Origin: Cupriavidus sp. WGlv3
GTDB lineage: Bacteria > Pseudomonadota > Gammaproteobacteria > Burkholderiales > Burkholderiaceae
Direction: 5' to 3'
DNA length: 64,000 nt
NCBI RefSeq assembly: GCF_023952475.1
Contig: NZ_JALHRX010000007.1
Span: 62,001 to 126,000 of the forward strand
Shown: positions 8,334 to 17,784 of the stretch, piece by piece
How the letters are laid out: every line of letters begins with the position of its first letter
How positions within the stretch are numbered: the first letter of the stretch is position 1
Notes under the pieces: generated by a model
Seen by the model: the letters and a program-made list of their open reading frames with translations, nothing else
The model's database searches: none
What the model was told of the DNA's origin: nothing
Made by a program: the position numbers and the translations under genes

Positions 8334-11300
8334 ATGTCCCCACAAAATATAACCAAGCGCTGGCTGTGGGCGCTGCTGTGCCTGCTGATGTGGACGGGCG
8401 CGGCGCAGGCTGCCATGCCGCGCATCGCCATCCTGACCAGCTCGCCAGTGCCGGCGGGCAAGTTCGGCCCGCTGCGTGAACTGGCGCAGGCGCAGGGCAT
8501 GACCCTGGAGGCACAGTACCTCGAGCGCATGCCGGCGCAGGAGGTCGCCCCGTTTATCCACAACGCCGACCTGCTGATCGTCGATGCGCCGCGCGACCAT
8601 ATCGTCAGCGCGATGCTGCAGCGCCTCGGCCCGCTGTGGAGCGAGGCGCGCGTGCCGCGCGTGCTGATCGCCACCGACCGCCATGAAGCGCATGGCGTCG
8701 ACGACAAGCTCGCCGCCCGGCTGCAGGCGTATTACGTCAACGGCGGCCGCGGCAACTTCGGCGCGATGATGCGCACGATCGCGGCCCGCCAGTTTCACCT
8801 GCGCAGCGACGATGGCATCCCGGCGCCCGTGGTGTTCCCGAAGGCCGCCTACTACCACCCCAGGCTCGCCGGCGTGATCACCACCTCGCCGCAGGAAGCG
8901 CTGGCCGCCTCCGGCAGCAGCGGCCCGGTGATCGGCATCGCCATCCACCAGGCCTATGTGTCGGGTCTCGACAGCGCTTTTATCGACGACCTGATCGGCC
9001 GCCTCGAAGCCCGCCATGCGCGCGTGCTGACGTTCTATGGCCCGGTGATGGATGCCGATGGCATCACGCGCATGGCGATGCCCGGCGGCAAGCGCCTGGT
9101 CGACGTGCTCGTCAACGGCCAGATCATGCTGAACCCGCACGGGCGCAAGGCCGAGTTCGAGCAACTCGACGTGCCGGTGCTGCAGGTCATGCCCTACCGC
9201 AAGGGCGACGCGCAGGCGTGGCAGGACGACCCGCACGGCATCAGCCTGACCGATACCCCGTTCTACCTGATGCAGCCCGAACTGGCCGGCGTGATCGATC
9301 CCATCCTGGCCGCCGCCACCGCCAGGGGCGACGGCGCCATCGTCGGCCTGCCGGCGCAGCTCGATGCGGTGGCCGACAAGGCGTTGGCGCTGGCGCGGCT
9401 GCGCCACCTGCCCAACGCCGACAAGCGCGTGGCGATCCTGTACTACAACTATCCCGCCGGCGAGAAGAACCTGTCGGCGTCGTTCCTGAACCTGCCGAAG
9501 AGCCTGGCCAGCACGCTGGCGGCGCTGCGCGCGGCGGGCTACTCCACCGAGGCCGCCGACGAAGCGCGGCTGCAGCGCGACCTGGGAGCGTTGCTGGCGC
9601 CCTTCTATCGCAATGGCAGGCTGGAGCCCTTGCTCGATGCCGGCCTCGCGATGTGGATGCCGATGTCGCAGTACCGTCGCTGGTACGACGCGCAGCCCGC
9701 GGCCTTCCGCGCCGCGGTGGCGCAGCGCTGGGGCAATCCGGAGCAATCGGCGATGGCGACCACGCGCGGCGGTGAGGCCGGCTTCGTGATCCCGCGGCTG
9801 CAGCTCGGCAACGTCGCGCTGATGCCGGTGCCGCCGCGCGGCGAGCGCAATGAATCGGACGAGAAGGCGCTGTACCACTCCACCACCACGCCGCTGAACC
9901 ACTTCTACCTGGCCGCCTACCTGTGGGCGCGCCAGGACCGCGAGGCGCTGGTCCACTACGGCACCCACGGCACGCAGGAATGGACGCCGGGCAAGGAGCG
10001 CGGCCTGTCGGTCACCGACCAGCCCTACCTGGTACTGGGCAACGTGCCGGTGATCTATCCGTATATCGTCGACGACGTCGGCGAAGCGATCCAGGCCAAG
10101 CGTCGCGGCCGCGCCGTGATCGTCAGCCACCAGACGCCGCCGTTCCGCCCGGCCGGGCTGCATACCGACCTGGTAGCGCTGCACGACCAGTTGCACGCGT
10201 ACCTGCAGCAGGACGAAGGCGCGGTGAAGGACACCATCCGCCAGCAGATCCTGTCGCGCAGCGCGTCGATGCATCTGTTCGAAGACATGGGCTGGAGCGC
10301 GGCACGGGCGCGCGCGGATTTCAGCGGCTACCTCGATGCGCTGCACATCCACCTGCATGAACTCGGCGGCGCGCTGCAGCCCTATGGCCTGCACACCTTC
10401 GGCCAGTCGCAGGAGCAAGGGCTGCGGCTCTATACGACCATGGCGATGCTCGGCAAGGACTGGCTCAGGCGGGTCTTCCCAGACGAGCCGGAAGAGCTGT
10501 TCGCGGTCGACTACGCGCAGCTCGCGCAGACGCCGCCCTATGCGATGGTGCGGCGTTATGTGGCCGAGGGCGCCGCGCTGGAGGAGCTACCCGTTGCGCG
10601 CCAGCGCGAGGACATGCAGCGCGCGCGGCAACTCTATGCCAGCCTCGACGCAACGCCCGAGAACGCCGGGCTGCTGACCGCGCTGGCCGGCCGCCATCTG
10701 CACTCGGGCACCGGCGGCGACCCGGTGCGCAACCCCGACACCTTGCCGACCGGCCGCAACCTGTACGGCTTCGATCCCTCCAAGGTGCCCAGCCGCGAAG
10801 CGTGGAAGGCGGGCCAGGCCGCCGCCGAGGCGATGATCGCCGACTGGCGCAAGCGCCATGGCCGCTATTCCGACAAGCTGGCATTTTCGTTGTGGAGCGT
10901 CGAGACCATGCGCCACCAGGGCATGCTCGAAGCGCAGGCGATGGCGGCGCTGGGCGTGCGGCCGAAGTGGGACGACGGCGGCCGCGTGATCGGGGTCGAG
11001 CCGATTGCCGCGGCGGAGCTGGGCCGCCCGCGCGTCGACGTGGTGCTGTCGGCCACCGGTCTGTATCGCGACCACTTCCCCAACCTGATGAAGTGGCTGG
11101 CCGAGGCGGTGAAGCTTGCCGCCACGCAACCGGAAGCCGGCAACGTCGTCGCGGCGAATACCCGCGCAGTCCGTGAACGGCTGAGCAAGCTCAATGTCCC
11201 CGCCGAGCGCCTCGACGCGCTGGCGGTGACGCGCATCTTTGCCAGCGAATCGGGCAACTACGGCACCGGCCTGAACGATGCGGCGCTGGCCACCGACACC

Positions 11301-12323
11301 TTCGGCAGCGGCCGCCAGGCCGATGCCAGGCTGGCCAGGCTGTATCTCGCGCGCATGCAGTACGCCTACGGCCCGGACGAGCAGCACTGGGGCGAGGCGC
11401 TGCCGCAGGTCAACCTGTATGCCGAGAACCTCAAGGGCGTCGACGGTGCGCTGCTGGCGCGCAGCTCCAATCTGTACGGCATGCTGACCACCGACGATCC
11501 GTTCCAGTACCTCGGCGGCATCGGCCTGGCGGTGCGCCACCTGACCGGCAAGGCGCCGGAACTGCTGATCTCCAACCTGCGCGATGCCAGCCAGGCGCGC
11601 ACCGAGACCGCCGCCGGCTTCCTTGCCAGCGAGCTGCGCACGCGCTACTTCCATCCCGGCTGGATCGAGGGCATGAAAGCCGAGGGCTACAGCGGCGCGC
11701 TGAACGTGCTCGATACCGTCAACAACTTCTGGGGCTGGACCGCGGTCTCGCCCGAAATCGTGCGCGACGACCAGTGGACCGAGTTTGCCGAGGTCTATGT
11801 CAACGACAAGCACAAGCTCGGCCTCAACGAGTGGTTCGAAAAGAACGCGCCGCAGGCCCAGGCGCAGGTGATCGAACGCATGCTGGAAGCCGCGCGCAAG
11901 GGTTACTGGAAGGCCGACAGCAAGCTGTTGCAAACGCTGGCGCAGCGCTATCAGGACCTGGCGCAGCGGCACGACATCATCAGCCACAACCGCGCGTTCA
12001 ACCAGTATCGCGCGCAGCAGGCCCGTGCCGCCGCGCCGGGCTATGGCTTGCAGCCGCGCGCTGCGGCGCCGCGTCCGGCACCGGCGCCGCCGCAGGCTGC
12101 CCCGCCCATCCCTGCGCCAGCGCCCGCTCCCCCGCCGAACCCGACGCAGCCCGTGCAAGGCATGGAGCTGGTGGAGCGCAAGCCGCCCGCGGCCGAGATC
12201 GTGCCGGTGCTGTCGTGGCTGGCCGGCGGCATCGCGCTAGCGGCCGCGCTCGCGGGCGGCGCGCTCAGCGCGCGGCGGCGCCAGGTCGATGCTGCCGGCA
12301 GCTGGCTGCCGGAACGGCGCTGA
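8334..12323 (+). CDS. Exported, membrane-anchored CobN/HmuS-like chelatase-family protein
   Basis: 1329-residue member of the CobN / magnesium-chelatase H family. The core shows the family motif VHYGTHGTQEWTPGK (about residues 540-554) and SNLYGMLTTDDPFQYLGG near residue 1050. Unlike cytosolic CobN, it begins with a signal peptide (residues 1-27, WALLCLLMWTGAAQA) and ends with a Pro/Ala-rich linker (about 1236-1280), a membrane helix (about 1289-1311) and a short basic tail, so the catalytic bulk should be periplasmic. A perfect AAGGAGG lies five bases before the ATG. It follows a haem-type receptor and precedes ExbB/ExbD-like genes, as hmuS does in Bacteroidetes hmu loci, where HmuS-type proteins are implicated in removing iron from haem. 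No cobalamin genes are nearby. Family call is strong; the haem role is inferred. Confidence 0.85.
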   Translation: MSPQNITKRWLWALLCLLMWTGAAQAAMPRIAILTSSPVPAGKFGPLRELAQAQGMTLEAQYLERMPAQEVAPFIHNADLLIVDAPRDHIVSAMLQRLGPLWSEARVPRVLIATDRHEAHGVDDKLAARLQAYYVNGGRGNFGAMMRTIAARQFHLRSDDGIPAPVVFPKAAYYHPRLAGVITTSPQEALAASGSSGPVIGIAIHQAYVSGLDSAFIDDLIGRLEARHARVLTFYGPVMDADGITRMAMPGGKRLVDVLVNGQIMLNPHGRKAEFEQLDVPVLQVMPYRKGDAQAWQDDPHGISLTDTPFYLMQPELAGVIDPILAAATARGDGAIVGLPAQLDAVADKALALARLRHLPNADKRVAILYYNYPAGEKNLSASFLNLPKSLASTLAALRAAGYSTEAADEARLQRDLGALLAPFYRNGRLEPLLDAGLAMWMPMSQYRRWYDAQPAAFRAAVAQRWGNPEQSAMATTRGGEAGFVIPRLQLGNVALMPVPPRGERNESDEKALYHSTTTPLNHFYLAAYLWARQDREALVHYGTHGTQEWTPGKERGLSVTDQPYLVLGNVPVIYPYIVDDVGEAIQAKRRGRAVIVSHQTPPFRPAGLHTDLVALHDQLHAYLQQDEGAVKDTIRQQILSRSASMHLFEDMGWSAARARADFSGYLDALHIHLHELGGALQPYGLHTFGQSQEQGLRLYTTMAMLGKDWLRRVFPDEPEELFAVDYAQLAQTPPYAMVRRYVAEGAALEELPVARQREDMQRARQLYASLDATPENAGLLTALAGRHLHSGTGGDPVRNPDTLPTGRNLYGFDPSKVPSREAWKAGQAAAEAMIADWRKRHGRYSDKLAFSLWSVETMRHQGMLEAQAMAALGVRPKWDDGGRVIGVEPIAAAELGRPRVDVVLSATGLYRDHFPNLMKWLAEAVKLAATQPEAGNVVAANTRAVRERLSKLNVPAERLDALAVTRIFASESGNYGTGLNDAALATDTFGSGRQADARLARLYLARMQYAYGPDEQHWGEALPQVNLYAENLKGVDGALLARSSNLYGMLTTDDPFQYLGGIGLAVRHLTGKAPELLISNLRDASQARTETAAGFLASELRTRYFHPGWIEGMKAEGYSGALNVLDTVNNFWGWTAVSPEIVRDDQWTEFAEVYVNDKHKLGLNEWFEKNAPQAQAQVIERMLEAARKGYWKADSKLLQTLAQRYQDLAQRHDIISHNRAFNQYRAQQARAAAPGYGLQPRAAAPRPAPAPPQAAPPIPAPAPAPPPNPTQPVQGMELVERKPPAAEIVPVLSWLAGGIALAAALAGGALSARRRQVDAAGSWLPERR

Positions 12324-12361
12324 CGCCACCAGGATATCCATCGCACTCAACCAGACCAGAC

Positions 12362-12871
12362 ATGACACCCACCCTGCTCGAAACCCTGATGTACGACGTC
12401 GGCCAGCTGTTCCTGATCCCGACGCTGGCGCTGATCGCGCTGCTGTTCCTCTACGCCTTCTGGGCGCTCGGCGAGTTCGCCATGCAGGCCTGGTTGCGCG
12501 CGCGCCATCCCATCGGCAGCGGGCGCGGCTACGTGCTGGTGGCCTGGGCGCGCAAGCACAGGGTCGCCGATGCCGACGCGCTCGACGTCGCCGCGCACCG
12601 CCTGCTGGAGCGCCCGCGCATCGCCACGCGGGTGGCGCCGATGCTGGGGCTCGTGGCGACCATGATCCCGATGGGGCCGGCGCTGAAGGGGCTGTCCGGT
12701 GGCAACCTGGCCAATGTGGGCGAGAATCTCACCATCGCCTTCTCCGCGGTGATCCTGGCGCTGATCGCGGCCAGCATCACCTTCTGGGTGGTCAACGTGC
12801 GCCGGCGCTGGCTGGCCGAGGAACTGGTGTGGCTGGCGCAGTCGCGGCCGCAGTGGGAGGTGGACGCATGA
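12362..12871 (+). CDS. MotA/TolQ/ExbB-family proton-channel protein (HmuU-like)
   Basis: 169-residue inner-membrane protein with three predicted membrane segments: about 14-36 (LFLIPTLALIALLFLYAFWA), 93-112 (MLGLVATMIPMGPALKG) and 125-150 (AFSAVILALIAASITFWVVN). The last two match the MotA/TolQ/ExbB core. It would pair with the ExbD-like protein encoded next (ATGA overlap) to pass proton-motive force to TonB or to the CobN-like protein. The start was chosen at the first Met after the upstream stop, in the same frame as the clear membrane segments. Shorter than E. coli ExbB (244 residues), as is usual for this subgroup. Confidence 0.82.
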   Translation: MTPTLLETLMYDVGQLFLIPTLALIALLFLYAFWALGEFAMQAWLRARHPIGSGRGYVLVAWARKHRVADADALDVAAHRLLERPRIATRVAPMLGLVATMIPMGPALKGLSGGNLANVGENLTIAFSAVILALIAASITFWVVNVRRRWLAEELVWLAQSRPQWEVDA

Positions 12872-13215
12872 AGTTCCTGGAAGAGAGCGAGGCCGACGAC
12901 CCGATCCTGTCGGTGGTGAACCTGATCGACGTGTTCCTGGTGGTGATCGCCGCGCTGCTGGTGACGATCGCGCAGAACCCGGCCAACCCGTTCACCCATG
13001 ATGACGTCACCATCATCAAGAATCCCGGCAAGCCGAACATGGAGATCGTGTCGCGCCAGGGCGAGAAGGTGGTGCGCTACCAGGCCAGCGGCCAGGTCGG
13101 CAGCGGCGATGGCATCAAGGCCGGCGTCGCGTACCGGATGCAGGACGGATCGATGGTGTACGTGCCGGAGCAGCCCGCGCCGCAGGCGTCGGTGCCGGCG
13201 ACTGAAACGAGATAA
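12868..13215 (+). CDS. DUF2149-family, ExbD-like protein (HmuV-like)
   Basis: 115-residue protein with one N-terminal membrane helix (DPILSVVNLIDVFLVVIAAL, about residues 11-35) and a short periplasmic domain. D21 in NLIDVF sits where ExbD/TolR carry their essential membrane aspartate. The gene overlaps the ExbB-like gene by four bases, which implies a stoichiometric complex. DUF2149 proteins are repeatedly found beside CobN-like and ExbB-like genes in hmu-type loci; that association is recalled knowledge. Function as a proton-channel partner is inferred. Confidence 0.8.
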   Translation: MKFLEESEADDPILSVVNLIDVFLVVIAALLVTIAQNPANPFTHDDVTIIKNPGKPNMEIVSRQGEKVVRYQASGQVGSGDGIKAGVAYRMQDGSMVYVPEQPAPQASVPATETR

Positions 13216-13225
13216 AGGAAAGCGC

Positions 13226-14077
13226 GTGATCTCATTCCGCTTGTGTTTCCGCCTGTGCGGGGCCGCCACGCTGGCCGCGGCCGTGGCGGTACTGGGCGCC
13301 GGCTGTGCCGCTTCGGGGCCGGCTCCATCGACCGTCAGCGCCGCCTTCGCCGGCAAGCCCTACGTGCTGCTGGGCGAGGTGCACGACAATGCCGCCGGCC
13401 AGCAGCAGCGGCTGGCCGCGCTGGCGCGCGCGCTCGAGCAAGGCTGGCGCCCGGCCATCGCCATGGAGCAGTTCGACCGCGAGCGCCAGGCCGATATCGA
13501 CCGGGCCCGGCGCGAGCGCCCGCGCGATGCCGACTACCTGATCGCGCAGGCAGGCGGCGGCGCGTGGCAGTGGCCGCTGTACAAGCCGGTGGTGGCGCTG
13601 GCGCTTCAATACGATCTGCCGCTGGTCGCCGCCAACCTGTCGCGCGCCGACGCGGGCAAGATCGTGCGCGGCGGGCTGGACGGTCTGTTTTCGGCGGACG
13701 AGCGGCAGCAACTGGGCCTGACCGGCGCGTTGCCGCCGGACCTGGTGGCGGCCCAGACCGCGGTGCTCGACCGCGGGCACTGCGGCAATTTCCCCAAGGC
13801 GATGCTGCCCGGCATGCTGGCGGCACAGGCCGCGCGCGACGCGGTGATGGCGCAGGCGTTGCGGCCTTATGCCGGGCGCGGCGCGGTGCTGATCGCGGGC
13901 AACGGACACGTGCGGCGCGATGTGGGGGTGCCGCGCTGGCTGGGCGGTGACGCCGGGCAGGCGCTCAGCATCGGCTATGTGGAAAGCGCGCCGGACAAGG
14001 GTGAATTCGATATGGCGGTGGTGGTGCCGGCGGTCGAGCGCAAGGATCCTTGCCTGCAGGCGAAGCCGGCGGGGTGA
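13226..14077 (+). CDS. ChaN-like haem-binding lipoprotein
   Basis: 283-residue predicted lipoprotein starting at GTG 13226 (AAGGAA upstream), with a signal peptide ending LGAGC (a slightly atypical lipobox). The mature part has the ChaN pattern: YVLLGEVHDN near residue 50, AMEQFDRERQ, and IAGNGHVRRDVGVPRWLG near the C-terminus. ChaN of Campylobacter binds haem, and a ChaN relative (PhuW) sits in the Pseudomonas phu haem locus. Last gene of the operon, ten bases after the DUF2149 stop. It supports haem as the operon substrate. An upstream extension of the frame runs through the previous gene and lacks the signal peptide, so it was rejected. Confidence 0.82.
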   Translation: MISFRLCFRLCGAATLAAAVAVLGAGCAASGPAPSTVSAAFAGKPYVLLGEVHDNAAGQQQRLAALARALEQGWRPAIAMEQFDRERQADIDRARRERPRDADYLIAQAGGGAWQWPLYKPVVALALQYDLPLVAANLSRADAGKIVRGGLDGLFSADERQQLGLTGALPPDLVAAQTAVLDRGHCGNFPKAMLPGMLAAQAARDAVMAQALRPYAGRGAVLIAGNGHVRRDVGVPRWLGGDAGQALSIGYVESAPDKGEFDMAVVVPAVERKDPCLQAKPAG

Positions 14078-14429
14078 GGTGGTGTTTCAGGGCCGGCGTC
14101 TCCACGAAGTGCGGCCCTTCCCCCTGCCCACCCCCGTCCCTCCACGTAAACCCCAACCCCATCTCCCCCCATTTGACAGCCTTTTGACAGTTTCCCCCGC
14201 CTAGAATCCGCCCCAAGGCCGGAAGTTCCGGTCTGATGTTCACCAAAATCCAAGAACAGTCCCGGCCAGCCCTCGCCGCGCCGGACAGGAGACAAGCCCG
14301 GTGCCGCGCTGCTGCGTACACCCCCGGCCCACATCCCGTCCCGCAACGCCGTGGCCGCCGGAACCCCCGGGTCGGATCGCGGCCGCCATCGACTGGCAAG
14401 CGATCACCGGTATTACCAAGGAGACCGCC
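14078..14429. other. Intergenic region before tctC: repeat remnant, direct repeats, -10
   Basis: No convincing gene is present. At 14089-14110 is a fragment of the interspersed repeat (GGGCCGG and TCCACGAAGT) without its palindromic core, followed by a C-rich stretch. At 14172-14207 is a likely regulated promoter, listed separately. The rest is GC-rich leader of about 220 bases in which I see no clear riboswitch or hairpin. Confidence 0.6.
14172..14207 (+). promoter_or_regulatory. Pho-box-like direct repeats plus -10 element before tctCBA
   Basis: TTTGACAG occurs twice head-to-tail (14172-14179 and 14183-14190), an 11-bp period, and TAGAAT lies at 14202-14207, 11 bases downstream. PhoB/OmpR-family activators bind such repeats in place of a -35 element about 10 bases before the -10. 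The TctD-like regulator at 23363 is an obvious candidate binder; that link is inference. Confidence 0.5.
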
Positions 14430-15398
14430 ATGCGCCGTACCTATTTCCGCTTCGCCCATGCCGTGATGGCATCCGCCACCCTTGCCGCCGCTGCCGTGGC
14501 CGCACCCGCCTTCGCCATGGACAACGTCAAGGTCATGATCGGCGCCAATCCCGGCGGCGGCTTCGACCAGACCGGCCGCTCGCTGGGCGCGGCGATGATC
14601 GCCGCGGGCCAGGCCAAGGCCGCTTCGTACGACAACAAGGGCGGCGCCGGCGGCACCATCGCGCTGACCCAGTTCGTCAACACCGACAAGGGCAATCCCA
14701 ACGCGCTGATGGTGGTGGGTGCCGTGATGGTCGGCGCGATCGAGACCAACAAGCCGCCGGTCACGCTGAAGAACGCCACGCCGATCGCGCGCCTGTTTGC
14801 CGACACCATGGTCATCACCGTGCCGGCCAGCTCGCCGATCAAGTCGATCAAGGACCTGACCACGCAACTGAAGGCCAACCCGGGCAGCGTCAGCTGGGGC
14901 GGCGGCTCCAAGGGCTCGATCGACCATATCCTGGCCGGCCTGGTCGCCAAGGAAAGCGGCGTGGATCCGAAGAAGGTCAACTACGTGCCGTTCCAGGGCG
15001 GCGGCGAAGCCTCGGCCTCGATCATGGGCGGGCACGTGACGGTGGGCATCGCCGGCGTGTCGGAGTTCCTGCCCTTTATCAAGAGCGGCAAGATGCGCGC
15101 GCTGGCGGTCACGTCCAAGGACCGCGTTGCCGATATCCCGACGCTGAAGGAGCAAGGCGTCAATGTCGAGATCTACAACTGGCGCGGCGTGTACGGCGCG
15201 CCGGGCACCACGCCCGAGCAGCGCAAGGCCATGATCGACGCGGTGGTCAAGGCCACCGAGAGCAAGGCCTGGAAGGACACGCTGCAGAAGAACGACTGGA
15301 CCCCGTTCCTGCTGACCGGGGACGAGTTCGGCAAGTTCGTCGACAGCGAATCGACCCGCCTGGGTGGCACGCTGCGTGAACTGGGCGTAGCCAAGTAA
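14430..15398 (+). CDS. tctC: Tripartite tricarboxylate transporter binding protein (TctC/Bug)
   Basis: 322-residue periplasmic solute-binding protein. It has a signal peptide (residues 1 to about 31, ending APAFA), then the Bug-family start VKVMIGANPGGGFDQTGRSL, the internal motif YDNKGGAGGTIAL and the late hinge motif YNWRGVYGAPGTTPEQR. Bug proteins capture organic acids and deliver them to TctA/TctB. An AAGGAG precedes the ATG; the longer frame from 14301 has no signal peptide. It heads the order tctC-tctB-tctA. Substrate cannot be read from sequence; tricarboxylates or other carboxylates are typical. Confidence 0.88.
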   Translation: MRRTYFRFAHAVMASATLAAAAVAAPAFAMDNVKVMIGANPGGGFDQTGRSLGAAMIAAGQAKAASYDNKGGAGGTIALTQFVNTDKGNPNALMVVGAVMVGAIETNKPPVTLKNATPIARLFADTMVITVPASSPIKSIKDLTTQLKANPGSVSWGGGSKGSIDHILAGLVAKESGVDPKKVNYVPFQGGGEASASIMGGHVTVGIAGVSEFLPFIKSGKMRALAVTSKDRVADIPTLKEQGVNVEIYNWRGVYGAPGTTPEQRKAMIDAVVKATESKAWKDTLQKNDWTPFLLTGDEFGKFVDSESTRLGGTLRELGVAK

Positions 15399-15643
15399 CA
15401 CAGCGCCAGGCGCGCGGACTGCCGCGCCCTGCCTGCCGCCCTAACTACTCTCGCTTTACCTGTCGTGCCTGCCGACGCCGCCGGTGATCCCGGCGGCCGG
15501 AAACACGGCGCGGGGCCCGGTGTCCACCTGCGATACCGAAGACAACAACACATGTCACTGGGCCCCGCGGCCGCGCGGGCAGCATCCGCCAGCGTCGCGC
15601 ACGCCCGCCCCCGCGGCCCGGCGACCATGGCCAAGGAGTCTCC

Positions 15644-16117
15644 ATGAAACCCTCGCACCTCGCCATCGGCATCGCCGTGCTGGCAATCTCGCTGTTCTTC
15701 TTCCTCGGCCTGTCCGGCATCACCGGCGACGAGGGCTATGCGGGCCTGTCGCCGCGCTTCGTGCCTACGCTGGTGGCGATCGGCCTGGCGGTGTGCGGCG
15801 CGCTGCTGACCTGGCAGGGCGTGCGCGGCGGTTTCCGCAACATGCCGGAAGAAGACGCCGAGCTGCCCAACGCGCCACACAACTTCGTCGGCTTCGTCTG
15901 GGTTGCCGCGGGCCTGGTGCTGAACATGGCGCTGATCGGCACGCTCGGCTTTGTCTTGTCGTCGACGCTGCTGATGGTCTGCGTGGCGCGCGGCTACGGC
16001 AGCCGCCGCATCGTGCGCGACGCGATCATCGGGCTGTGCATCACGGTGCCGATGTGGGCGCTGTTCGAATTCCTGCTCGGCATCAACCTGCCGCTGCTGC
16101 CCATCGCCGGCTTCTGA
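15644..16117 (+). CDS. tctB: Tripartite tricarboxylate transporter small membrane subunit TctB
   Basis: 157-residue protein with four predicted membrane helices (about 5-25, 38-55, 83-105, 113-150), the TctB layout. The opening [20 protein letters not shown] and final [15 protein letters not shown] are typical. An AAGGAG precedes the start. It lies 245 bases after tctC and 28 before tctA. The intervening 15399-15643 region holds no gene that I can support. It would form the membrane complex with TctA. Confidence 0.85.
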   Translation: MKPSHLAIGIAVLAISLFFFLGLSGITGDEGYAGLSPRFVPTLVAIGLAVCGALLTWQGVRGGFRNMPEEDAELPNAPHNFVGFVWVAAGLVLNMALIGTLGFVLSSTLLMVCVARGYGSRRIVRDAIIGLCITVPMWALFEFLLGINLPLLPIAGF

Positions 16118-16145
16118 GCCCGCCCGTCACGCAAGGAGTCTTCGC

Positions 16146-17660
16146 ATGGATACCCTGAACCAGCTGATGCACGGCTTTGCCGTCGCGATCACGCCGATCA
16201 ACCTGATGTGGGCCCTGGTGGGCTGCTTCCTCGGCACCGCCATCGGCGTGCTGCCCGGCATCGGTCCCGCGCTGACGGTGGCGATGCTGCTGCCGCTGAC
16301 CGCCAAGGTCGAGCCCACCGCGGCGCTGATCATGTTCGCCGGCATCTACTACGGCGCGATGTACGGCGGCTCGACCACCTCGATCCTGATGAACACGCCG
16401 GGCGAGTCCTCCACCATGGTCACCGCCATGGAAGGCAACCTGATGGCCAAGAACGGCCGTGCCGGCCCGGCGCTGGCAACCGCGGCGATCGGTTCGTTCG
16501 TGGCCGGCACCATTGCCACCGTGATGCTGTCGCTGTTCGCGCCGGTGGCCGCCGACGTGGCGCTGCAGTTCGGCCCGGGCGAGTACTTCATGATCATGCT
16601 GCTGGCCTTCACCACGGTCTCGGCGGTGCTGGGCTCGTCGCTGCTGCGCGGCATGACCGCGCTGTTCCTGGGCCTGGGCATCGGCCTGATCGGCATGGAT
16701 TCGCTGTCGGGGCAGACTCGCTATTCGATGAACGTGCAGGAGCTGTACGACGGCATCGACATCGTGGTGGTCGCCGTGGGCCTGTTCGCGGTGGGCGAGG
16801 CGCTGTTCAACGCGTTCTTCCCGCAGCCGCCCAGCACCTACAACAAGCTCAGCTCGACCCACATGAACCGGTCGGACTGGAAGCGTTCGCTGCCGGCGTG
16901 GATCCGCGGCACCTTCATCGGCTTCCCGTTCGGGCTGATCCCGGCGGGCGGCGCCGAGATCCCGACCTTCCTGTCGTACGCGACCGAGAAGAAGTTGTCG
17001 GACCACAAGGAAGAGTTCGGCAAGGTCGGCGCGATCGAAGGCGTGGCCGGCCCCGAGGCCGCCAACAACTCCGCCGTGACCGCGACCCTGGCGCCGCTGC
17101 TGACGCTGGGCATCCCCACCTCCAACACCACCGCGATCCTGCTGGCCGCGTTCCAGAACTACAACCTGCAGCCGGGCCCGATGCTGTTCCAGACCTCGGG
17201 CGACCTGGTGTGGGGCCTGCTGGCGTCGCTGTATATCGGCAACGTGATGCTGCTGGTGCTGAACCTGCCGGCGATCGGCCTGTGGGTGCGCATGCTGCGC
17301 GTGCCGACGCCGCTGCTGTACGGCGGCATCCTGATCTTCGCGGGCCTGGGCGCGTACGGCATCCGCCAGTCGTGGTTCGACCTGCTGCTGCTGTTCGCGA
17401 TCGGCCTGCTCGGCATGGTGATGCGCCGCTTCGACTTCCCCACCGCGCCGGTGATCGTCGGCATGATCCTCGGGCCGATGGCGGAGAAGCAGCTGCGCAA
17501 TGCGCTGTCGATCGGCCAGGGCGACTGGAGCCTGTTCCTGCGCCAGCCGATCTCGGCCTCGATCCTGGCGCTGACCGTGGCGGTGGTGGTGATCCCGCGC
17601 CTGCTGCGCTGGCACGCCGGGCGCGGCACCGCGCATGCGCAGGCTGACAACGCCGCATAA
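16146..17660 (+). CDS. tctA: Tripartite tricarboxylate transporter large permease TctA
   Basis: 504-residue multi-pass membrane protein. Highly conserved TctA motifs are visible: [20 protein letters not shown] near residue 35, [20 protein letters not shown] near 75, and the mirrored half-motif [16 protein letters not shown] near 325. Length is normal for the family (about 500). It transports solute using the proton or sodium gradient with TctB and the TctC binding protein. An AAGGAG lies before the ATG. Last gene of the tct set; the AbrB-like gene follows after 124 bases. Confidence 0.92.
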   Translation: MDTLNQLMHGFAVAITPINLMWALVGCFLGTAIGVLPGIGPALTVAMLLPLTAKVEPTAALIMFAGIYYGAMYGGSTTSILMNTPGESSTMVTAMEGNLMAKNGRAGPALATAAIGSFVAGTIATVMLSLFAPVAADVALQFGPGEYFMIMLLAFTTVSAVLGSSLLRGMTALFLGLGIGLIGMDSLSGQTRYSMNVQELYDGIDIVVVAVGLFAVGEALFNAFFPQPPSTYNKLSSTHMNRSDWKRSLPAWIRGTFIGFPFGLIPAGGAEIPTFLSYATEKKLSDHKEEFGKVGAIEGVAGPEAANNSAVTATLAPLLTLGIPTSNTTAILLAAFQNYNLQPGPMLFQTSGDLVWGLLASLYIGNVMLLVLNLPAIGLWVRMLRVPTPLLYGGILIFAGLGAYGIRQSWFDLLLLFAIGLLGMVMRRFDFPTAPVIVGMILGPMAEKQLRNALSIGQGDWSLFLRQPISASILALTVAVVVIPRLLRWHAGRGTAHAQADNAA

Positions 17661-17784
17661 CACGCGTTAGCATGCGGTAGTCTCTGCGGGGGCCCGGCGC
17701 CGTGGCGTGCCGGGCCTCTTGCCTTCCTCCGACCAAACCTTGCAAAACAACAAGCGCCGGCGCTCAGCGCCAGGCCGCTGACCG

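Noticed and set aside
14236..14466. Short plus-strand frame before tctC
   Set aside because: Crosses into the tctC signal peptide in another frame, is Pro/Arg-rich and has no SD or family features.
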